In this document: positions 7,616 through 16,540 of the stretch, in pieces
How positions within the stretch are numbered: position 1 is the first letter of the stretch
Layout: the number at the start of each line of letters is the position of its first letter
Source: Mycobacterium sp. 852013-50091_SCH5140682
GTDB taxonomy: Bacteria; Actinomycetota; Actinomycetes; Mycobacteriales; Mycobacteriaceae
DNA length: 64,000 bases
Direction of reading: 5' to 3'
NCBI RefSeq assembly: GCF_001665685.1
Contig: NZ_LZTB01000058.1
Location: forward strand, 1-64,000
Position numbers and translations under genes: made by a program
Notes under the pieces: generated by a model
Seen by the model: only the letters and a program-made list of their open reading frames with translations
What the model was told of the DNA's origin: nothing
Database searches by the model: none

Positions 7616-9262
7616 TCAGTAGATGTTCGACGGACGGACCATGCCTTCAGCCAGGTCGCCGAAACCGGGCGCGATGATGGCGCCAGGATTTCCGAGAACC
7701 TGTTCGACGACCGCCGTTTCGGTCGTGATCAGCAGGGCCGCGATGGAGGCCGCGCTTTCCAGCGCCGCTCGAGTGACCTTGATCGGATCGATAACGCCCT
7801 CGTCGAACATGTCGCCGTATTCGCCTGTCAGCGCATTGAATCCGTGACCGAGAGGAAGGTCTTGCACGATCTGGACGACATCGTCGCCCTCAAACCCGGC
7901 ATTGTTCGCTATCCAGCGCAGCGGCTCGGCCAATGCGCGGCTCACCACCTGGGTCCCGATCGTCTCATCCCCGGGCAACGCGAGGTCGGCCAGCGCCCGG
8001 TGGGCCTGTGCAAGTGCGGTGCCGCCGCCGGCCACGATGCCGGCTTGCAGCGCTGCCCGGGTGGCCGCCAACGCGTCCTCGACCCGCAGCATACGTTCCT
8101 TGAGCTCCACGCTGGTCGCGCCGCCAACGCGGATGACCGCCACTCGGCCGGTCAACCGGGCGATACGCAGATCAAGGTTGTCGCGGTCGGCATCGATCCT
8201 GGCGCGCTCCCGCTGGGCCTCCAGTTGGCTGACCCGGGCGTCCACCAGGTGATGTTCGCCGCGGGCCCCCACGATGGTGGTCTGATCCTCGGTTACGGTG
8301 ATGCGGTCACACGATCCGAGATGCTCTATGAGCACTTCGGACAGTTCGATTCCGGTGTCCTTGGCGACGACGTGGCCCCCCAGGGCGACTGCCAGGTCCT
8401 CGAGTTCCGCGACCCTCCGGTGGCCGAAACCAGGGGCCCGGACCACCACAGATTGCATGGTCCGGTGCATGTTTCCGCCGACAAGCAGCTGCAGTGCGTG
8501 CCCGTCCACATCCTCGGCGAGCACCACCAGCGGGCGATCAGCCCGTTTCGCCGCCTCGATGGTCGGCATGATGTCCTGAACCGCGGTGATCTTCTTATTG
8601 GTCAAGAGGATCAGCGGGTTGTCGAGCACAGCCTCCATGCGCTCGGGATTGGTCACCATGTAGGCCGAAATATAGCCGTGGTCGAACTCGATCCCGTCGA
8701 CGATGTCGACCGACAGCCCCAATGCGTCGCTTTCCTCGGTGGTGATCACCCCCGCCTCTCCGACATGCTCGACCGCACGGAAGATGGCCTCTCCGATGAC
8801 GTCGTCGTCGCTGGCAGCCAGCGTGGCGATACGGACCAGGTCTCCGCGCCCCACCGGCACGGACTGTTCGGTGAGCGCCTGTAACACCACCGGCACCGTG
8901 CGTTCGATGCCGCGGCGCAACCGCATTGGGTTGGCTCCGGCTTCCACCGCGCGCAGCCCTTCGCGGACCATGGCCTGGGCCAGCACAGTCGCGGTGGTGG
9001 TGCCGTCCCCAACGGCACCATTGGTCTTCATCGCCACTTCCTTGACCAGTTGCGCCCCCATGTTCGCAAACGGATCGGCCAATTGGATCTCACGCGCAAT
9101 GGTGACACCGTCGTTGGTGATTGTTGGTGGACCGGTCAGCTTCTCCAGGACCGCATTTCGTCCTTTCGGGCCCAGTGTGACCTTGACGGCGTCGGCAAGC
9201 GCGTTGACGCCGAACTCCAACCGGGCACGGGCATCAGTGTTGTACCGCAATTCCTTGGCCAT
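7616..9262 (-). CDS. mimG: GroEL-type chaperonin of the propane monooxygenase operon
   Basis: A 548-residue Hsp60 with the ATP-binding signature VGDGTTTATVLAQAM, N-terminal KVTLGPKGRNAVLEK and C-terminal GPxG-like AIIAPGFG. The tail ends VRPSNIY and lacks the Gly-Gly-Met repeats of housekeeping GroEL. It also departs from GroEL in places, for example LRYNTDARARLEFGVNALAD at the start. It matches the dedicated chaperonin MimG that mycobacterial propane/acetone monooxygenases need for productive folding of the hydroxylase (known for the M. smegmatis and M. goodii systems). No GroES is adjacent, so it must use a distant one. Confidence 0.92.
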   Translation of the reverse strand: MAKELRYNTDARARLEFGVNALADAVKVTLGPKGRNAVLEKLTGPPTITNDGVTIAREIQLADPFANMGAQLVKEVAMKTNGAVGDGTTTATVLAQAMVREGLRAVEAGANPMRLRRGIERTVPVVLQALTEQSVPVGRGDLVRIATLAASDDDVIGEAIFRAVEHVGEAGVITTEESDALGLSVDIVDGIEFDHGYISAYMVTNPERMEAVLDNPLILLTNKKITAVQDIMPTIEAAKRADRPLVVLAEDVDGHALQLLVGGNMHRTMQSVVVRAPGFGHRRVAELEDLAVALGGHVVAKDTGIELSEVLIEHLGSCDRITVTEDQTTIVGARGEHHLVDARVSQLEAQRERARIDADRDNLDLRIARLTGRVAVIRVGGATSVELKERMLRVEDALAATRAALQAGIVAGGGTALAQAHRALADLALPGDETIGTQVVSRALAEPLRWIANNAGFEGDDVVQIVQDLPLGHGFNALTGEYGDMFDEGVIDPIKVTRAALESAASIAALLITTETAVVEQVLGNPGAIIAPGFGDLAEGMVRPSNIY

Positions 9263-9298
9263 GGCTTGTTCCTCTCTGTGGGTCTGTCGAAGAGATGT

Positions 9299-10324
9299 TC
9301 AGGGAACGAGAATGGCGCGCCCGCGCACCCGTCCCGCGTCGAGATCGTCAAGTGCCGTTTGGAATTCGTCGAGCGCGTATTTGCTCGTGTGCAACGCGAC
9401 CTTGCCCTGCGCGGCCAGAGTCATCAGTTCCTGCAGATCGTTGTACGAGCCGACAAGGTTGCCGATGAAGTTGATCTCGGTGGAGATGATGTCGATGGTG
9501 GGGACATCGATGTTCTCCCCGTAGCCGACGACGAAATAGTTCCCGGCCCGACGCAGCATGGCGACGCCCTCCTTGGTCGCACCCCCCTCCCCGACGAAGT
9601 CGAGAACAGCCTCGGCACCGTGACCGCCGGTGAGATCCCGGATCTGCTCCACGTGGGTGCCGTCGGCAACGATGCCCCGGTCGGCGCCGATCTCGACAGC
9701 CAGTGCGACGGCCGCCGGGTTGCGATCGACCACCACGACGGTCGCACCCGAAATCGCCTTAAGAACTTGAATTCCGATGTGTCCCAGACCGCCGGCGCCG
9801 ATCACCACACACACATCCCCGGGGCGGGTGGCGTGTGCCACCTTCGCGACGGCGTGGTAGGCGGTCAGCCCGGCGTCGGCGAGCGCAGCCACATCGGCGG
9901 GCTCGAGTGTGTCGTCGATCTTCACCACACTGCGGGCTGTGGTGCGTAAATACTCGGCGTAGCCACCGTTGGTGTCGATGCCCGGGAACTGGCTGTTCTC
10001 ACAGTGGACGTCGTCACCGAACCGGCATGCCCGGCACAGTCCGCAGGTGATCAGGGGATGCAGGATCACTTTGTCGCCCGGGGCGACGTTGGTCACCGCG
10101 TCCCCCACGTCGTGCACCCATCCGGCATTCTCGTGGCCGATGGTGTACGGCAGTGTCACACCGGATTTCTCGGCCCACTGGCCCTCCAGGATGTGCAGGT
10201 CTGTGCGGCACACCCCTGCCCCACCGATGCGCACCACCACGTCCAGGGGACCGGCGACCTTGGGGTCCGGCACCTCGGTCAATTGCAGTTTGGTGTGGTA
10301 TCCGACCACCTGGACGGCCTTCAT
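9299..10324 (-). CDS. NAD-dependent zinc alcohol dehydrogenase of the propane monooxygenase operon
   Basis: A 341-residue medium-chain dehydrogenase. Catalytic zinc residues lie in GVCRTDLHIL and GHENAGWV. The structural zinc motif is CGLCRACRFGDDVHC, and the cofactor fold is VIGAGGLGHIGIQ followed by the Asp of VVVDRN, which favours NAD. The start overlaps the MIP18-like gene by ATGA. It occupies the position of the alcohol dehydrogenase in known mim/prm clusters, where it oxidises propanol produced by the monooxygenase. Substrate choice (1- or 2-propanol) is not visible. Confidence 0.92.
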   Translation of the reverse strand: MKAVQVVGYHTKLQLTEVPDPKVAGPLDVVVRIGGAGVCRTDLHILEGQWAEKSGVTLPYTIGHENAGWVHDVGDAVTNVAPGDKVILHPLITCGLCRACRFGDDVHCENSQFPGIDTNGGYAEYLRTTARSVVKIDDTLEPADVAALADAGLTAYHAVAKVAHATRPGDVCVVIGAGGLGHIGIQVLKAISGATVVVVDRNPAAVALAVEIGADRGIVADGTHVEQIRDLTGGHGAEAVLDFVGEGGATKEGVAMLRRAGNYFVVGYGENIDVPTIDIISTEINFIGNLVGSYNDLQELMTLAAQGKVALHTSKYALDEFQTALDDLDAGRVRGRAILVP

Positions 10325-11058
10325 TGCGGACTCCTGGTTCTGGTATTGGTGAATTGTGTTGTCGAAGAGGCAGCTTCGCCGTAACGGGTGGCAAGCAATC
10401 CTCGGCAGAAATGCGCGTTTCCCTCAATTGAGACACGGACCGAACGCGCGTACCTCAGCCGCATCGGTGCGGCTTCCGGCGCCAGCGGATGACCATCCTC
10501 GTCCACCAGCACCCGGCTGTTAGGGCAGGTGCTCAAGCCGATGGCGAAACGCCGCCGCATCAACGCCGACTTCTCCCGGCCGTCTTGCAGATCCCGCAGC
10601 GTCAGCCGTTGGATCCCGTCGGGCGCACACAGACCGTCACGAATGGCGGTGGCCACACACCGTTCCATTGCTGCCGTGTGCGCCTTGCGCTGGAACGTCT
10701 TCCGCAGATCGTCGAGGCTCTCCAGCGCCTCGGATCCGAACGTGCCGAGATAGCCGGAGTCGGCGGCCAGCCCGGCGTTGATCTTGTCGCTGTCGTGGTG
10801 ATCGTCGAGGAGCACCCGCACCGCACCGATGTCGTCGATCGACCGCAGAGCGTCCAAGGCGTCGGATGCCATCAGGTAGGCGAAGTTCGGTGAGCAGAAC
10901 GCCGTGGGCAGGCGCAGGTGAACGGTGATGCCGGCGTCGTCGATGGCGACCGACCGGACGAACCCGAGTTCGGTGATCGGTTGGTCCAGTTCGGGATCCA
11001 ACACGGTGTCCAGCGCCGCCTGCACCTGGGCGTCAAGACCGGCCAGCATCGCGGTCAC
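10321..11058 (-). CDS. MIP18/DUF59-domain protein of the propane monooxygenase operon
   Basis: The 245-residue protein begins with a MIP18 (DUF59, PaaD/SufT-like) domain: VQAALDTVLDPELDQPITELGFV, then CSPNFAYLMASDA with a conserved cysteine. This fold is linked to iron-sulfur or di-iron protein maturation. The C-terminal half (residues about 110-245) is not a family I recognise; it holds CVATAIRDGLC and a late FCRGLLATRYGE. It lies between amidohydrolase and dehydrogenase with 4-base overlaps on both sides, as in M. smegmatis-type mim loci. A role in maturing the hydroxylase metal site is inferred from domain and position. Confidence 0.85.
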   Translation of the reverse strand: MTAMLAGLDAQVQAALDTVLDPELDQPITELGFVRSVAIDDAGITVHLRLPTAFCSPNFAYLMASDALDALRSIDDIGAVRVLLDDHHDSDKINAGLAADSGYLGTFGSEALESLDDLRKTFQRKAHTAAMERCVATAIRDGLCAPDGIQRLTLRDLQDGREKSALMRRRFAIGLSTCPNSRVLVDEDGHPLAPEAAPMRLRYARSVRVSIEGNAHFCRGLLATRYGEAASSTTQFTNTRTRSPQ

Positions 11059-12083
11059 AGCGGTACCGCCGCCGCGACCGCGGCCACGCTCTGCTCCTCG
11101 GCGCCCTGGAATTGCTCTGGCACATCGATGTCATAGAGCGCGGCGGCGTTCAGCCCGAGGATTTTCTGCTTCTGCGCCACGGTGATCGACGGGTACTCCG
11201 ATCGCATGTCCTCTGGAATGTCGAAGTCGACGAACTTCTCCACCAGCCACCGGGGCGTCCACAGCGCATAGTCGCTGCCGAACAGGATGCGGTCCTCGCC
11301 CAGCCAGTAGAGCAGTTCGCCGATGATCTGGGCGAAGTAGCGGGGACGGGTGTGGATGAACGGGATCGCGACGGCCAAGCCACCGTAGACGTTGGATTCC
11401 TGCGTGGCGATCCAGCAGAAGTCCTCCAGCCGGGGCAGGCCGACGTGTTCGACGATGAAATTGAGTTCCAGATAGTCGGTGGCTACCTTGTCGACGTCGG
11501 CGACGTCGAACGAGTCCCGGTCCAGCGGCCGGATGGTAGGCCCCTTGTGCACGTGGATATTACGGATGCCCAACTCGATGCACTCTTCGAGGTAGCGCCG
11601 GGACCAGGGCTCGTCCAGCTTGTAGCCGCGGGAATCGCCGTGCCATTCGGCGGTGTACAGCTTGACGCCCTGCAGGTTCATCCGCTCCGCGTCTCTGCGC
11701 AGCTGTTCCAGGCCGGCTTCACCGTATCGCGGATCGTAGGCATGGTTGTAGGTAAGCTTGTCGGGATGACGCTGCGCCAGCCCGAACGCCTCTTCGGTCT
11801 GGCCGAAACCGTTGACGTAGAAATCGCTCAGCAGTGTGGCCTGGAATATGGCGTGGTCGACGTAGCCGTCGACGAACAGATCACGCATGAGCCGGTCACC
11901 ACCGTAGTAGGTGTAGGTGTCGTAGTCCCAAAGCTCCTCCTCGGGTGAGAGATTGCGGTGGTAGTCGTAGAAGCAATCGATGAATTGCTTGCCGTGCACG
12001 TTCTTGTGGTTCGATGCGCGCCCGTCCCAGATGTGGACGTGACCGTCGACGATGAAATAAGAGTTGCCGTCCTTGGTGTACAT
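11055..12083 (-). CDS. amidohydrolase-2 family metal-dependent hydrolase of the mim operon
   Basis: The 342-residue protein shows a TIM-barrel amidohydrolase pattern. DGHVHIW gives the HxH metal pair near the N-terminus, with IHVHKGPT and FIVEHVGLPR giving later histidines. FGSDYALWTPRW near the C-terminus supplies the conserved aspartate. Proteins of this type sit directly after mimD in mycobacterial and rhodococcal propane monooxygenase clusters. Their reaction is not settled, and a role in activation or assembly of the oxygenase has been discussed for relatives. The 21-base gap to mimD and the ATGA overlap downstream indicate one operon. Confidence 0.9.
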   Translation of the reverse strand: MYTKDGNSYFIVDGHVHIWDGRASNHKNVHGKQFIDCFYDYHRNLSPEEELWDYDTYTYYGGDRLMRDLFVDGYVDHAIFQATLLSDFYVNGFGQTEEAFGLAQRHPDKLTYNHAYDPRYGEAGLEQLRRDAERMNLQGVKLYTAEWHGDSRGYKLDEPWSRRYLEECIELGIRNIHVHKGPTIRPLDRDSFDVADVDKVATDYLELNFIVEHVGLPRLEDFCWIATQESNVYGGLAVAIPFIHTRPRYFAQIIGELLYWLGEDRILFGSDYALWTPRWLVEKFVDFDIPEDMRSEYPSITVAQKQKILGLNAAALYDIDVPEQFQGAEEQSVAAVAAAVPL

Positions 12084-12104
12084 CGAGACTCCTTGCTGGT
12101 CGGG

Positions 12105-12440
12105 TTATTTCGCGGTGAGGTCGAAGCCGATGTACTCGGCGGCATCCTCGGGGCTGGCGAAGAGCAGTGTCTTGTCGTCCAGGTGCACCATGCGCCCGTA
12201 GTGGGTCGAGCTGATCTCTTCGAATATGGAGCCGTCGAACTCCTCACCCAGCGCATCTGTGAGTTCGGCGTAGTCGAAGTTCAGCAGACGCTCGCCGTCG
12301 ACCCGGATCATCGAGGGATACTCGGTTAGTTCCACCCCGTCCTTGGCGCCCATGACGTCGGCAACCACCCGACCGATCGGTGTGTTCATCAGTGTCACAC
12401 CGCATTTGTTGGAGAATTCCGTCGCGGATCCGAACTGCAT
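12105..12440 (-). CDS. mimD: propane monooxygenase coupling (effector) protein
   Basis: This 111-residue cofactor-free protein is the regulatory component (MmoB/TmoD-like) that binds the di-iron hydroxylase and tunes catalysis. It begins MQFGSATEFSNKCGVTLMNT and has the typical PIGRVVADVMGAKDGVEL and YPSMIRVDGERLLNFDY. I placed the start at ATG 12440, two bases after the mimC stop, rather than further upstream inside mimC. Family length is about 105-115. Order hydroxylase, reductase, small subunit, coupling protein is that of mim/prm systems. Confidence 0.93.
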   Translation of the reverse strand: MQFGSATEFSNKCGVTLMNTPIGRVVADVMGAKDGVELTEYPSMIRVDGERLLNFDYAELTDALGEEFDGSIFEEISSTHYGRMVHLDDKTLLFASPEDAAEYIGFDLTAK

Positions 12441-12442
12441 GC

Positions 12443-13543
12443 TCACTTCTGCAACTCCTCGGGAACGTCGAGCTCGATGGATTCGAGCAGGGATGTGAAC
12501 TTCTCCTCGGCGGCACCGAGGCTGGAAGCGAACGTGACTGCCTTCTCGGCCGGCTGCGACCACAACGGCTGCAACGCCCGGGCGGCATCCAGGCAGCGCG
12601 GCGCCCAGGTTGCCAGCCATGACGAGAACAGTGCCTTGTTGGACTCGCCGTGGACCTCGTCGCGCGCCAGCAGCCGGAACAGGTTGCGGGCATATGCGAG
12701 ATCCCGGTCGTAGTCGTGCTCACCGGTGCCGACGATGGTGGGGGTGATGTAATCGCCGTTACGCGCGGCGATCTGCATCACGAGTTCGCTGCGGAACAGC
12801 GAGCCGACGAGTTGTTCGAAGACGATGTTCGTGGCGAACAGCAGTTCGCACCAGTCCGGTACCGCGGTCAGCCGCTCGACCACCTCACGCGTGGGCTGCC
12901 ATTCCGGTGCCGATTGCCATACCTGCTTGTGCGCAGCTCCGTCGAATCCGTGAGCCTCCTCGGAAAGATCCAGGTTGAACAGCGCGAGATCCTGCGCGAA
13001 ACGCAGCTTGTGTGCTGCGTTCACGGCGACGGCGGTGTTGATCATGTTGGTCGGCGCGGACCGCTGGATCGATGTGAAAACGTGGAGCGCGAGGCCGTTC
13101 TCGGCGTGCATCCACGCACCGACGTTGCGCTCCAGGAACTTCAGCCAGGCGCTGTTCCAGCCGTCGTACGCCCTCGCTCGCTTGGCGTTCTTCAGACACA
13201 ACTCAACTTGCTTGACCACCGCGGTGTTGTTGCGGTAGATCGTCTGGTCCCATTCTTCGTTGGGGTCCAAGAAGGCATGCCAGTTGATCGACTTGGCCAC
13301 CGTCCAGTCCTGCGGATAGCCGCCAGGGCCGTTGCCGAATCCGTAGATCCAGCCTTGGGTGAGGTGTCGCTCGGGGTCGGGCTGGACATCCACCGTGACG
13401 TCCTCGTACATCGTCGAGCGCAGTTTCGCGGGCTGGTAGTAGGTGAACTTCCGGCTCTTCGAACTGGGGAATTCCAGCGCACCCGCCTCCGAGTCGGTGA
13501 ACTCGATCTTGGGGAAGCTGCGCTGCTTTGCAGGTGCGGACAT
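12443..13543 (-). CDS. mimC: propane monooxygenase hydroxylase small (beta) subunit
   Basis: A 366-residue beta subunit of the soluble di-iron monooxygenase. It belongs to the ferritin-like family but lacks the paired metal ligands of MimA. Recognisable stretches are SSKSRKFTYYQPAKLRSTMYE, DWTVAKSINWHAFLDPNEEWDQT and RAYDGWNSAWLKFLER, close to PrmC/MimC proteins. It lies 30 bases after the reductase gene and 2 bases before mimD. With MimA it forms the hydroxylase that inserts oxygen into propane, and in mycobacterial homologues also acetone and phenol. Confidence 0.94.
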   Translation of the reverse strand: MSAPAKQRSFPKIEFTDSEAGALEFPSSKSRKFTYYQPAKLRSTMYEDVTVDVQPDPERHLTQGWIYGFGNGPGGYPQDWTVAKSINWHAFLDPNEEWDQTIYRNNTAVVKQVELCLKNAKRARAYDGWNSAWLKFLERNVGAWMHAENGLALHVFTSIQRSAPTNMINTAVAVNAAHKLRFAQDLALFNLDLSEEAHGFDGAAHKQVWQSAPEWQPTREVVERLTAVPDWCELLFATNIVFEQLVGSLFRSELVMQIAARNGDYITPTIVGTGEHDYDRDLAYARNLFRLLARDEVHGESNKALFSSWLATWAPRCLDAARALQPLWSQPAEKAVTFASSLGAAEEKFTSLLESIELDVPEELQK

Positions 13544-13573
13544 CGTGCTCTCTTTCTGTTGGGCTGCAACGGT

Positions 13574-14620
13574 TCAGTCGAAGATCGGGCTGGTGAACTT
13601 GTCGTAGAACACTTGGTCTTTGGGCACCGAGTGGTCTTGCAGCAGCTCGAGGGCGGCGTCGACCATTGGCGGCGGGCCGCACAGGTAGATTTCGTGCTTG
13701 GCGATATCGGCTTCGTGGCGGGCGACGACATCAGTGACGTTGCCGTTCTCGACGCTTACCGCGGCGGGCAGTTCCCCGTCCATCGACTCCGACAGGCAGG
13801 CGGTGAATTCGAAATCCACCAAACTCTTTCCTATGTCGGCGATCTCATCGAGATAGAAGAGGTCTGAGGCGGTGCGCGCGCCGTAGTAGAACCGCACAGG
13901 TCGGGGGCTGGCCGTCTCGCGCATGTGGCGGAGCAACGCCAGTACGGGTGCCATTCCCGCGCCACCCGCAATACACACCACCGGCAGGATGTGCCCGTCC
14001 TTCAGAGTCGACGTGCCGTACGGCCCGGTGAGCGCGAGCTCATCGCCTGCGGCAAGCCCCTCGTCGAGCAGTCCGGAGAACTTTCCGCCCGGGTACTTCT
14101 TGATCAAGAACTCGACGTGTCCGGGTGTGGATGAGGTCGAGGCCATCGAGAAGGATCGGTGCTCGTCGGTCCCCGGGATGTGAATGTCGGCGTATTGCCC
14201 CGCCTTGAACTCGAATGTCGCCGGAGCGACGGCCTCCAGTCGCAACGACACAATGTCGCGGGTGACGGGCTCGATCGCCGTGATTCTGGTACGCACATCC
14301 TGAATCGGCACGCCGCCGAGGAGTTCGTCCTCGTCGAAGTTCAGCAGCTCGATCGTGCAGTCGCTGAAGGCGTGTGAACGGCACAACAGCACATAGCCCT
14401 CTTCCACCTCTGCGTCGTTGCAGGCGAACGTCGAGTAGTCGTCCATCTGGACGTCGCCGTCCAGTAGGTAGGACTTGCAGGCTGAGCACCGGCCTTCCCG
14501 GCAGCCGTGCATCAAGTGAATGCCCTGCCGGAACGCGGCGTCCAGGATGTTCTCGTCCTCTGCCACGTCCATCTCGATGTCGACGGGCTCGAAGCTGATG
14601 CGGTGGATATCGGCCACCAT
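13574..14620 (-). CDS. mimB: propane monooxygenase reductase (2Fe-2S ferredoxin, FAD, NADH domains)
   Basis: About 348 residues. The N-terminal plant-type ferredoxin domain carries CREGRCSACK and a fourth Cys in VLLCRSH. A FAD domain follows (HRSFSMAST), then the NAD domain (GGAGMAPVLALLR, YLCGPPPMVDAA). It passes electrons from NADH to the hydroxylase. Start choice: ATG 14620 gives MVADIHRISFEPV, but AGGAGG lies only one base before it. The adjacent in-frame GTG at 14617 has a slightly better spacing and may be the real start. The operon is contiguous with mimA, with an 84-base gap. Confidence 0.93.
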   Translation of the reverse strand: MVADIHRISFEPVDIEMDVAEDENILDAAFRQGIHLMHGCREGRCSACKSYLLDGDVQMDDYSTFACNDAEVEEGYVLLCRSHAFSDCTIELLNFDEDELLGGVPIQDVRTRITAIEPVTRDIVSLRLEAVAPATFEFKAGQYADIHIPGTDEHRSFSMASTSSTPGHVEFLIKKYPGGKFSGLLDEGLAAGDELALTGPYGTSTLKDGHILPVVCIAGGAGMAPVLALLRHMRETASPRPVRFYYGARTASDLFYLDEIADIGKSLVDFEFTACLSESMDGELPAAVSVENGNVTDVVARHEADIAKHEIYLCGPPPMVDAALELLQDHSVPKDQVFYDKFTSPIFD

Positions 14621-14704
14621 GCCTCCTATGGGAGTTGTGCATTCTCTGGTGGATTCCGGTGGGTGGCGCGCCAAGCCGACGCCACCCACCGGAGATCGGG
14701 GTAA

Positions 14705-16333
14705 TCAGGCGGTGACTGCACCGGCGCGGTAGGCGGCGATATGCGCCTGCCGCTCTTCGTCGCTCATCTCGTTGAGCAGCACGTTGGGACTGTTGAACGT
14801 ATTGCCGCGGACATCGTCGAGGGTCCACATCTTGCCCGGATCAAGTTCCAGGTGGGGCTGCCCCACCAGCGTCTTGCCGTCATCTCGGACGTACCCGAGA
14901 TCGGCTACGATGTCGGCAAGGTCCTTACCGTGGTGCAGGGTCTCCCATTCCCGGAATCCGGTGAGCCGGCCCATGTTCGGCGTCGGACGACCCTCGTATT
15001 CACTCCGGAAAGCGACTGCGTCGGTCCAGTGGCAGGTCTCCGAGCAGTAGGTCCGCCATTGACCGTCCACCTTGTCGACGATCATGTCCTCACGGATCAA
15101 TGCGGGAACCATGCATGTCCAGCAGCGGTGCGGGTACTGGTAGCCAACTTCTTCAAAGGCGATGGGCTTGTTGCGGCCGGGGTAGGCCAGCCGGTTGTAG
15201 TCCTCCCACCAGCGCCCGAACTTGTTGTACCAGCCCGGGTACTTCTCCTCGAACCATTCGAAGTCCTTGTCGGTCATGGCGTCGATGCGCCAGTAGTTGA
15301 CCGGCCACCCGGTGGCGAAGAAGCGGGCCACCTCGTGCACGTAGTGCTTGTCGACGATCCGCTTCCACGCCTCCTCGACGAGATCGTGCGGGATCGTCAG
15401 ACCGTACTTCTCCAGCGGCAAGAGGTAGCTGCGGTAGTAGTCGTCATAAATCCAGCGCCGCCACATCTCTGCGTAGCTCTCGCGGTCCTTGCGGCGGTCC
15501 TTGGTGCCGTATTCGATGAAGGTCCCGATTGCGGCATCCACGACGCAGTGGTTGTTCCACCATGCGTACCGCAGGTCGCGTTCGAGCAGCGGCCGGTTGC
15601 GCTCGTCGGCCAACGCCATCAACAGGATCGAGTAACCGTTGGAGATGTGCCGTGACTCGTCGGATTGCACCGAGTGGAAGACCGTTGGCAGCAGGTAGTC
15701 ACCGTTGGCTGCCGCCTCGTCGGGCATCGCGACGAAAAGTGTGTTGGTGAAAGCAGTCTCGGCGACGACCGTGAGATAGATGTTGGCCGACGTGATGGCG
15801 TCCCCGGTGATGAATCCCTCACCGAACTGGCGACCGATGGTGCCGGCGTAGTTGTTGGCGAACGCCTTCTCGGTGATGTCAAAGCCGGCCGGGTCGATGT
15901 AGTTGTTCATGTACAGCTTTTTGAGGTTCATCTGGATGGTCGAATGCCGCACCTCGTCGATCATCTGCACGGCCAACCCGTTGTGGATCTCCGGATTGGG
16001 CACGGCGTCGATGGCCATCGGCATGGCGCGGGCGGCCGAGATCTCCGGGAACGGGATGATCGACAGGAACAGCTTCTGCCATTCCAGCCATCGCTGCTGA
16101 ACCTGCCGGAACATATTGCCGCGGATCGCGCCGTCCATGGCTCCGTAGACGCGGTTGTCCTTCTCCTCCTCCATGGGGAAGTAGGACCGCATGATCTGCT
16201 TGAGCGGATCTTTCTTCGGTGCCTTCTCGAACGTGTAATCCGTGCCGAAGCGCGTCGCTGGTGTGGCGAACGTCGGTTCCCACGAGAGTTCGGTGATCTT
16301 TGCATGGGCCTTGGTCAGGCTTTGCCTACTCAA
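14705..16333 (-). CDS. mimA: propane monooxygenase hydroxylase large (alpha) subunit
   Basis: A 542-residue catalytic subunit of a soluble di-iron monooxygenase that oxidises propane, and in mycobacterial homologues acetone and phenol. Both DExRH di-iron motifs are present (DEVRHS from Asp126, DESRHI from Asp225). The C-terminal part has CWTCMVPALIRE and YCSETCHWTDA cysteine pairs as in PrmA/MimA. The start is a TTG at 16333 (LSRQSLTKAHAK), five bases after GGAGG; homologues begin at the same residue. It is first in the operon and divergent from mimR, with two palindromes between the genes. Confidence 0.95.
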   Translation of the reverse strand: MSRQSLTKAHAKITELSWEPTFATPATRFGTDYTFEKAPKKDPLKQIMRSYFPMEEEKDNRVYGAMDGAIRGNMFRQVQQRWLEWQKLFLSIIPFPEISAARAMPMAIDAVPNPEIHNGLAVQMIDEVRHSTIQMNLKKLYMNNYIDPAGFDITEKAFANNYAGTIGRQFGEGFITGDAITSANIYLTVVAETAFTNTLFVAMPDEAAANGDYLLPTVFHSVQSDESRHISNGYSILLMALADERNRPLLERDLRYAWWNNHCVVDAAIGTFIEYGTKDRRKDRESYAEMWRRWIYDDYYRSYLLPLEKYGLTIPHDLVEEAWKRIVDKHYVHEVARFFATGWPVNYWRIDAMTDKDFEWFEEKYPGWYNKFGRWWEDYNRLAYPGRNKPIAFEEVGYQYPHRCWTCMVPALIREDMIVDKVDGQWRTYCSETCHWTDAVAFRSEYEGRPTPNMGRLTGFREWETLHHGKDLADIVADLGYVRDDGKTLVGQPHLELDPGKMWTLDDVRGNTFNSPNVLLNEMSDEERQAHIAAYRAGAVTA

Positions 16334-16416
16334 AGTGCGCCTCCTGTGTGCGGGGCCGCCGCTGCCGGCGGTCGTTCGATGCACACAGATGCAACCCCGA
16401 GGCGCAGGTCACAGAC

Positions 16417-16431
16417 GTCTCACTATGAGAC
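16417..16431. promoter_or_regulatory. palindromic operator 1 upstream of mimA/mimR
   Basis: GTCTCA-CTA-TGAGAC is a perfect 6+6 palindrome in the divergent promoter, 84 bases before the mimA start. An identical half-site pair recurs at 16464. Enhancer-type regulators with a FIS helix-turn-helix, like the adjacent MimR, bind such paired dyads. The assignment to MimR is inference from position and repetition. Confidence 0.7.
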
Positions 16432-16463
16432 ATGAATCACATCGAGCGGGCCGCGGCCATCTT

Positions 16464-16478
16464 GTCTCAAAGTGAGAC
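16464..16478. promoter_or_regulatory. palindromic operator 2 upstream of mimA/mimR
   Basis: GTCTCA-AAG-TGAGAC repeats operator 1 exactly in both half-sites with a different 3-base centre. The two centres are 47 bp apart, and this copy lies 63 bases before the mimR ATG. The exact duplication of a 12-base dyad in a 200-bp spacer is very unlikely by chance. Confidence 0.7.
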
Positions 16479-16540
16479 GCAGCCCACAGAGTGGGCAGCT
16501 AGGCTCCTAACGCATCCGCTTCAATGTCGAGGAACCGCAG

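Noticed and set aside
7601..8884. 427-codon open frame on the plus strand opposite mimG
   Set aside because: It is the antisense of the chaperonin gene. Its translation is Arg/His/Asp-rich without any domain, as expected from the complementary strand of high-GC coding DNA.
12650..13867. 405-codon open frame opposite mimC/mimB
   Set aside because: Antisense shadow of two well-identified genes; no motif or start site.
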